A stretch of 64,000 bases of DNA. Origin: Segatella buccae ATCC 33574. Lineage in GTDB: Bacteria; Bacteroidota; Bacteroidia; Bacteroidales; Bacteroidaceae. The notes below the pieces were generated by a model. It had not been told where the DNA came from. It saw only the letters and a list, made by a program, of their open reading frames with translations, and made no database searches. Each line of letters begins with the position of its first letter. The first letter of the stretch is position 1. Made by a program: the position numbers and the translations under genes. Where the stretch lies: NCBI RefSeq assembly GCF_000184945.1, contig NZ_GL586311.1, positions 1,233,601 to 1,297,600 on the forward strand. Reading direction: 5' to 3'. This document shows, in pieces, positions 58,947 to 64,000 of the stretch.

Positions 58947-59087
58947 TTATAACTTTAGCCCTTCAAAAAATGTTCCCATAGTGGCAGATGTTTTCATCAT
59001 GCCGTATTTACAGTATACACACCTGCCACTATCAAAGAACATCATCTTAAACACTTGTCGGCATTCGCGACAAGCAAATCTGTACAA
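58947..59087 (-). CDS. 46-residue zinc-ribbon-like small ORF
   Basis: Read from a TTG at 59087, directly after a stop, to TAA at 58947. It encodes YRFACRECRQVFKMMFFDSG and then RCVYCKYGMMKTS: two CxxC pairs 13 residues apart, the layout of a zinc ribbon. It ends 3 bases before the ATG at 58943, so it could be translated with the kinase-like gene. The TTG start, with no ATG before the first CxxC, leaves open that this is the tail of a lost larger gene. Confidence 0.45.
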   Translation of the reverse strand: MYRFACRECRQVFKMMFFDSGRCVYCKYGMMKTSATMGTFFEGLKL

Positions 59088-59115
59088 TCAAACAAATTTG
59101 CGAGATTGAACACCC

Positions 59116-60327
59116 TTACCCCATCTTTTCTTCCAGCCTCCGGCGTATCTCGGCAATGAAATCGGCTGAGTTCACCGCTTTGGCTTCCACGCCTTCCATC
59201 AGTCCCACGAGGTCTTTCGTGGCGATGCCTGCATTGAGTGTGTCGAGGCAGGCGGCTTCCAGACGGTCACTAAACTGCACAAGGGCCTCGTTGCCATCGA
59301 GTTGGCCGCGCTTGCGCAAGGCTCCGCTCCAAGCGAAAATCGTTGCCATGGGGTTGGTGGATGTCTCCTCTCCCTTGAGATATTTATAGTAGTGGCGGGT
59401 GACGGTGCCGTGGGCGGCCTCGTATTCATACTTGCCGTCGGGGCTCACGAGCACGGAGGTCATCATGGCCAGACTGCCGAAAGCCGTGGAGAGCATATCG
59501 CTCATCACGTCACCGTCGTAGTTTTTGCAGGCCCAGATGAAGCCGCCTTTCGAGCGGATGACGCGGGCCACGGCGTCGTCGATGAGCGTATAGAAGTATT
59601 CGATGCCCAACCGGGAGAACGTCTCTTTGTAATCGCTCTCGTAAACTTCCTCGAAGATCTCGCGAAAACGCGCATCGTATTTCTTGGAGATGGTGTCTTT
59701 GGTGGCAAACCAGAGGTCTTGCCGGGTGTCGACGGCAAACTTGAAACAGCTGTGGGCAAAGGAGCGGATGGAGCGGTCGGTGTTGTGCATACCCTGAATC
59801 ACTCCTCCACCATCGAACGTATGGATTTCCACCTCCTGCCGCTCGCCGCTCCGGCCTTCAAACACGAGCTTGGCCACTCCCGGTTCTTCGACTTGCAGCT
59901 CTACATTCTTGTACACATCGCCGTAGGCATGGCGGGCGATGGTGATAGGCTTCTCCCATGTCTTCACCACGGGACGGATGCTCGGGATGGTGATGGGGGC
60001 ACGAAACACCGTACCGTCGAGGATGCTCCGAATGGTACCGTTGGGGCTTTTCCACATCTTGTGTAGCTTATATTCGTCCATGCGCTGGGCATTGGGGGTG
60101 ATGGTGGCGCACTTCACGGCCACCCCATGTCGCTTGGTGGCTTCGGCAGAGTCTATGGTTACTTGGTCGGCGGTCTTGTCGCGGTTGGGTAATCCGAGGT
60201 CGAAGTATTCGGCTTTGAGCTCGACAAAGGGAAATATCAGTTCGTCCTTGATCATCTTCCACAGGATGCGGGTCATCTCGTCACCGTCCATTTCCACGAG
60301 CGGAGTCGTCATCTTAATTTTTTCCAT
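59116..60327 (-). CDS. icd: NADP-dependent isocitrate dehydrogenase (homodimeric type)
   Basis: Oxidative decarboxylation of isocitrate to 2-oxoglutarate in the cytoplasm. The start KMTTPLVEMDGDEMTRILWK, SPNGTIRSILDGTVFRAPI (the isocitrate-binding Ser/Asn/Arg loop, about residues 94-112) and YDGDVMSDMLSTAFGSLAMM (metal-binding Asp pair) are those of the eukaryote-like class of about 400-415 residues, not the E. coli class. The 403-residue length fits. A TAACTTTG box on the minus strand (60363-60356) lies about 30 bases before the ATG, with CAAA 23 bases further as a loosely spaced -33. It is a single-gene unit. Confidence 0.97.
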   Translation of the reverse strand: MEKIKMTTPLVEMDGDEMTRILWKMIKDELIFPFVELKAEYFDLGLPNRDKTADQVTIDSAEATKRHGVAVKCATITPNAQRMDEYKLHKMWKSPNGTIRSILDGTVFRAPITIPSIRPVVKTWEKPITIARHAYGDVYKNVELQVEEPGVAKLVFEGRSGERQEVEIHTFDGGGVIQGMHNTDRSIRSFAHSCFKFAVDTRQDLWFATKDTISKKYDARFREIFEEVYESDYKETFSRLGIEYFYTLIDDAVARVIRSKGGFIWACKNYDGDVMSDMLSTAFGSLAMMTSVLVSPDGKYEYEAAHGTVTRHYYKYLKGEETSTNPMATIFAWSGALRKRGQLDGNEALVQFSDRLEAACLDTLNAGIATKDLVGLMEGVEAKAVNSADFIAEIRRRLEEKMG

Positions 60328-60457
60328 ACGTATGTTTTCTTTGGTGTTGTGCCGACAAAGTTAACAAAAAGATTCCATTTTTAAAGCAAAAATGGCCAAT
60401 ATCTTTCAAAAAGAAAACTGGGAGGAGGGGGAAAGGATTAAGAGTTAAGGAGAAAAC

Positions 60458-60592
60458 TTTTAGGAGTTAAGGAGTGAAAGGGAGTTAAAGGAGTTAAGAC
60501 ATCGGCTTCATAGCTTGAGTTGTACAACAACTGCAAGAGAAAAACTATTGTCTTAACTCCTTTAACTCCCTTTCACTCCTTAACTCCTAAAA
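60458..60592. repeat. 43-bp perfect inverted repeat
   Basis: 60458-60500 is the exact reverse complement of 60550-60592, with a 49-base loop. The arms consist of GGAGTTAAGGAGTGAAAGGG-type words, themselves degenerate tandem repeats (further copies at about 60438-60455). It lies between icd and the OmpA-family gene; a cruciform or long RNA hairpin could form. It lacks a T-run. Confidence 0.85.
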
Positions 60593-60633
60593 AATCTCAA
60601 GGAATCTCCTAAAAAGTCCCGAGGGGACGCCTT

Positions 60634-61488
60634 CTACTTGTCTTCCGGAGCCTTGTCGATCAGATCCATGAACTGGTCAAGCTTTGGCGTGATGATGATT
60701 TGGGTGCGACGGTTGCGCTGTTTGCCCAATTCGGTGGAGTTGGTGGCCACGGGATTATACTCTCCACGACCGCCGGCGGTGAGACGCTTGGGGTCTACGC
60801 CATAGCGGTTTTGCAGATACTGCACCACCGAAGAGGCACGAAGGGCACTGAGATCCCAGTTGTTGCGGATGTTTTTCATCTTCGGACTGTCGGTGTTTAC
60901 AGGCACATTGTCGGTGTTGCCCTCGATGAGCACCTCATAGTCCTTATAGTCCATGATGATTTTGGCAATCTTGCTGAGAGTCTCTTCAGCGCGGTCGTTG
61001 ATTTCATAGCTGCCACTCTTGTAGAGCATGTTGTCGGCCAGAGAGATATAGACTACACCTTTCAGCACCTGCACATCCACTTCTTTCAATTCCTCCTTGC
61101 TCAGCGAGCGGGTCAGATTGTTGGTGAGCACCATGTTGAGTGAGTCGCTCTTGCTCTTCACCTCCACCAAGTGGCGGATGTATTGGTTGCTCTCGTTGAT
61201 CTGATCCACGAGTTTGGAAATGTTGATGTTGTTGGAGTTGGCGTTGACCAGACTCTTGTCGAGCATCTCCTGCAAAGAGGCATAGTCCCTCTTCTGCTGG
61301 GCGAGCTGGTCTTCGAGCGAAGCCACGCGTGCATTGGCAGCGGCCAACTGCTCCTTGGCATCCTGATAGTTGCCCGAGAGTTCTCTGTTCTCCAACCGGC
61401 AGTTCTCCAGTTCTTTTTTGCTTGCACAGCTTGAAACCAGCAGCAGTCCGGCCATCAAACTGAGAGCTAACACGTTTCTTTTCATCAT
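60634..61488 (-). CDS. OmpA-family lipoprotein with coiled coil
   Basis: Anchors the outer membrane to peptidoglycan. The signal ends in the lipobox LLLVSSC. A coiled coil follows (about residues 25-115: LENCRLENRELSGNYQDAKE, NARVASLEDQLAQQKRDYAS). The OmpA C-terminal domain (about 150-275) shows LADNMLYKSGSYEINDRAEE, EVLIEGNTDNVPVNT and NWDLSALRASSVVQYLQNRY, with the Asp and Arg that bind diaminopimelate. About 284 residues. Start at the first of two adjacent ATGs (61488 or 61485); the upstream open frame lacks signal features. Its promoter is at 61567-61597. Confidence 0.92.
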   Translation of the reverse strand: MMKRNVLALSLMAGLLLVSSCASKKELENCRLENRELSGNYQDAKEQLAAANARVASLEDQLAQQKRDYASLQEMLDKSLVNANSNNINISKLVDQINESNQYIRHLVEVKSKSDSLNMVLTNNLTRSLSKEELKEVDVQVLKGVVYISLADNMLYKSGSYEINDRAEETLSKIAKIIMDYKDYEVLIEGNTDNVPVNTDSPKMKNIRNNWDLSALRASSVVQYLQNRYGVDPKRLTAGGRGEYNPVATNSTELGKQRNRRTQIIITPKLDQFMDLIDKAPEDK

Positions 61489-61566
61489 ATTCGGTTTTTG
61501 TCTTTTAGTTATTGATACTTTTCTTTCCTGCCTATATACCTTTATTATAAGGACATAGTATGACTG

Positions 61567-61597
61567 CAAAGTTATGATTAAGACGGAGAAAAACAAA
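61567..61597 (-). promoter_or_regulatory. Promoter of the OmpA-family gene
   Basis: On the minus strand TTTG (61597-61594), a 19-base spacer and TAACTTTG (61574-61567), a full match to the Bacteroidetes consensus. The leader is about 75 bases. Confidence 0.7.
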
Positions 61598-62315
61598 AAA
61601 AGTATAGCTCGTTTAGCTTATTTTAACCGCTTGAAAAGCCTTTCCCGGCGAATTTAACATAAAACGAGTGTTTTTCGTGATGGTTCATTGCAGCGGAAGA
61701 TGAAACTCGCAATGCGGTGGTGACTGGGCCCATCCGGCGAAAAACATGGATGGTGTCGGCGAATAGGGCGAATTGAGCGAATGAGGGCAGCGGTCGATGG
61801 CCGTTAAGGGTAGGGACTGTCGTCCTCCTTCAGATTTGTCAAAGATATTATCCGAAAAACCGCTCTGTGCTTGCGATATTTCCGCCGGGAAGATCCTTTA
61901 TCGGAAATACGAGAATTTTAGAGGAGGGGGTAAAGCATTGTCTATTAGTAACTTGAATATTCTTGACCTTTCAGTATGCCGCGAAAAGGCTGTAAAACAG
62001 CTGTAATGAGGAGGTGAAAGAGGCCGTCTCGTGCGCTCACTACAGCCGTTTGACATCCTCGGTCGGCCCGTTTTGCATCATCATTCCGCCCAAACGGGAA
62101 AGGCGGAGTGACTTTCGGGGCTTTTAAAGCCATCTTTCCAATCTATTTGAAGGCTTTCAGATGAAGTGCTTTTGTATTACTTTTTCGCCATCCCCTAAAA
62201 AGACAGCCCACAGCAGCGATAGGGGCAGTGTTTTATGCCTGTCCCTACTGCTGCTGACGAACTGACAAAGAGGGAGAGCCTGTTTGCCGAGAGAGGATAC
62301 GGGAAGGCTCTCGGG
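61598..62315. other. Non-coding gap with small inverted repeats
   Basis: No ORF here looks coding on either strand. CCCGTTTTG (62069-62077) and CAAACGGG (62093-62100) form an inverted repeat, and GAGAGCC near 62273 can pair with GGCTCTC near 62306, at the end of the M16 peptidase gene, without a T-run. No promoter or RNA gene was recognised. Confidence 0.4.
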
Positions 62316-64000
62316 CTATTCGCTCAGCATGGTCACCTCTATGCGACGGTGGCTGCCGAGAAGGTCTTTCGCCATCTGTTGCACATCGCCGGCCGTAAGG
62401 TTGCGCACCAGTTGCTCATAGCCGGTGTGGAAGTCGATGCCGTCTTGAAGCCGGTGGTAGATGACATAATCCCAATAGCCGTTGTCAATGATGTTCTGCC
62501 CGTATGTCTTCAGCAGATATTTCTTCGCTTTGTCCATGCTTACGGGATTGGGCCCGCGGTCGGCAATATGCGCCACCTGCCGGTAGACTATCGGTATCAG
62601 GGTTTCATACTTGGCAGGATCGGTGCGGAAAGATATGCGCAACATGGCCGTGGGACGGTTGTCCTTCTCGAGCGCATAGCCTACGCTCACCCCATACGTT
62701 CCTCCCTTCTCCTCGCGCACACTGTCGGTATAGGCTGTTTGTAACACCCGTTGCAGCACATCCAGTGCAAGGTCGCTTTTGGGCGTGTAGGGCTCTTCGA
62801 AGGTGTAGAAGATGTTGACCAGCGCCGAGGGCGTGTTCATCCGCTTTTTGAAGATATGCGTCTCGTCGGCGTTGCGCACGTCGGGTGTGGGATATTTCTT
62901 TCTGCTCGTCGGTTCCGCCGTTGCCGTGTTATTTTTGCTCGAGGGCAGTGTGGCGACATATTGGCAGAGCAAGGGGCGCAGGGAGTCGATGTCTACGTTG
63001 CCCACAAGCAGCATCGTGAACTTGGAAGCGTCGGCAAAACTCTCCCGGTAGATCTGCCACACGCGATCGTAGGACACGCGGTCAAGCGTCTCCCGCTTGG
63101 TGGGCTGCATGCGCGGATGGTTGCCGTAGAGTATCGCCACGAGTGAGTCGTTGTAACTCACCTGCGGGTTGGCCTCCCTGTTGGTCAGGAAAGAGCGCAT
63201 ACGGTCTATCGCCCCGTTGAAGGCAACGGTGTCTCGCCGGGGGTGGGCGAAGTAGAGATAGGTGAGCTCCAGCATCGTTTTCAGGTCTTTGACCGACGAC
63301 TTTCCGGAGAGTTGCTGCGTGTCGTCGCCGATGGAGGGGGTCACTCCGGCTATCTTTGAGGAGAGCATCTTGCGCAGCGTGTTCTTGTCGAAGGTGCCCA
63401 CACCGGCATCGGTGATGGCACTCGCAACAAACGAGAAGTTGGGCGCATCGCTGTCGGGATAGCGCGAAGTGCCGCCTTCGCCCCAAAGGCGCATGGTTAT
63501 CTGGTCTTTGCTGAAGTCGGTTGGCTTGATGTAGACGGTGGTGCCGTTGCTCAGATTCAGCACTTTTGTGCCGTATGCGCCGGCCCGTTCGCCGACGATT
63601 GTCCCCGGTTGGGGCAGCCGGGGGATGAGCTTTCCGGCCAGTTGCGGCTCGCTGTAAGGGGCGTAAGTTGCGGCTTGCGCGTTGAGTACATACTGTTCGA
63701 GCGTGTCGTTGGGTGGCAGTTTGAACTCCGGTTTGTCGGGTGCATAGACCACGAGCACCTGATTTTTGTCTGAAATCAGCCTTTTCGCTGCCCTGTTCAC
63801 CTGTTCCGGCGTGACGGTGCGGTTGAATTGTCTGATGAGTTCAAGCTGTAAAGTCTCCGTGACCACCGGTTCGGCCGACAGAAAATGTTGCAGTGCCTTG
63901 TTCACGAAGTAGCGGTTGCGCCGGTCGTTGCGCTCGGCATATTGGCGTTCGGCCACCTTCAGCTGCCTGTCTTGCGCACGATGTAGTTCGCCCTCGGTGA
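62316..64000 (-). CDS. M16-family zinc peptidase, N-terminus outside window
   Basis: C-terminal part (about 560 residues) of a long insulinase/pitrilysin-type protein; the frame is open to the window edge. The second half of the family's repeated fold is clear: TKVLNLSNGTTVYIKPTDFS, QITMRLWGEGGTSRYPDSDA, DRVWQIYRESFADASKFTML, VGNVDIDSLRPLLCQYVATL and VREEKGGTYGVSVGYALEKD, where the R-x8-Y substrate-binding pair lies. The catalytic HxxEH motif should be in the missing N-terminal half. Long two-repeat M16 proteins of Bacteroidetes are usually secreted and of about 940 residues. Confidence 0.9.
   Translation of the reverse strand, partial: TEGELHRAQDRQLKVAERQYAERNDRRNRYFVNKALQHFLSAEPVVTETLQLELIRQFNRTVTPEQVNRAAKRLISDKNQVLVVYAPDKPEFKLPPNDTLEQYVLNAQAATYAPYSEPQLAGKLIPRLPQPGTIVGERAGAYGTKVLNLSNGTTVYIKPTDFSKDQITMRLWGEGGTSRYPDSDAPNFSFVASAITDAGVGTFDKNTLRKMLSSKIAGVTPSIGDDTQQLSGKSSVKDLKTMLELTYLYFAHPRRDTVAFNGAIDRMRSFLTNREANPQVSYNDSLVAILYGNHPRMQPTKRETLDRVSYDRVWQIYRESFADASKFTMLLVGNVDIDSLRPLLCQYVATLPSSKNNTATAEPTSRKKYPTPDVRNADETHIFKKRMNTPSALVNIFYTFEEPYTPKSDLALDVLQRVLQTAYTDSVREEKGGTYGVSVGYALEKDNRPTAMLRISFRTDPAKYETLIPIVYRQVAHIADRGPNPVSMDKAKKYLLKTYGQNIIDNGYWDYVIYHRLQDGIDFHTGYEQLVRNLTAGDVQQMAKDLLGSHRRIEVTMLSE

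Noticed and set aside
60420..60600. Possible CRISPR array from the spaced GGAGTTAAGG repeats
   Set aside because: Repeat units are degenerate, spacing is irregular, the main structure is one inverted repeat, and no cas gene is near.
61797..62006. 69-residue ORF in the gap before the M16 peptidase gene
   Set aside because: No promoter, no neighbour in the same direction, unremarkable composition; not enough support.

Overview
The window is a chromosomal segment from a Bacteroidetes bacterium, most likely a Prevotella-like member of the Bacteroidales. The evidence is the type IX secretion genes porU and porV, promoters of the Bacteroidetes TTTG / TAnnTTTG type with a spacer of about 20 bases, many signal-peptide or lipobox glycan-degrading enzymes, a sulfatase with a serine-type active site, and weak Shine-Dalgarno signals. 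No rRNA, tRNA, CRISPR array or intact insertion sequence was seen.

Layout. (1) 1-4760: surface polysaccharide genes. A flippase reads left from a promoter that overlaps the promoter of a right-reading group (glycosyltransferase, LicD-type transferase, IspD/TarI-type cytidylyltransferase, SDR epimerase). The last three could make and transfer a CDP-activated polyol. (2) 4921-5817: an Rpn/PD-(D/E)XK nuclease. (3) 6452-9668: rplM-rpsI and rpsB-tsf with long, probably structured leaders. (4) 9700-15769: a FAH-family hydrolase, porU, porV and ispF in one direction. (5) 15770-18899: a candidate small RNA, a repeat element and two glycosyltransferases. (6) 18929-20901: a Zn/Cd-type P-type ATPase with a palindromic candidate operator. 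(7) 21071-52004: a large glycan-degradation island with two GH78-type rhamnosidase modules, an STN-esterase fusion, a Ser-type sulfatase, GH95, GH140-like, a GH67/GH115-like enzyme, a propeller-GH2 fusion and a LacZ-type GH2. A T9SS-type surface protein, a 71-residue peptide and a secreted nuclease sit inside it. No SusC/SusD pair or regulator is visible. The GH95, GH140 and GH78 combination recalls rhamnogalacturonan-II breakdown, but the substrate is an inference. (8) 52005-54959: an AT-rich three-gene cassette on the minus strand, lying between the LacZ-type gene and a partial, internally deleted copy of it. (9) 55030-58029: a lipoprotein and a GH36 alpha-galactosidase. (10) 58200-59087: a broken kinase-like gene and a small zinc-ribbon ORF. 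(11) 59116-64000: icd, an OmpA-family lipoprotein and the C-terminal part of an M16 peptidase.

The window is rich in repeats. A composite element (strong promoter, then at once a terminator-like hairpin, then a second conserved block) occurs three times. A 265-bp element with 39-bp terminal inverted repeats sits in frame inside the LacZ-type gene. A 44-base repeat marks the edge of the duplicated GH2 fragment, and a 43-bp perfect inverted repeat lies between icd and the OmpA gene.

How the genes work together. PorU and PorV attach type IX clients to the surface; the 588-residue protein at 30563 has a C-terminus of that style. The island's enzymes have Sec signals and are probably periplasmic or outer-membrane located, taking rhamnose-, fucose/galactose-, sulfate- and acyl-decorated plant or host glycans apart. 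Product assignments rest on motifs read by eye, without database searches.
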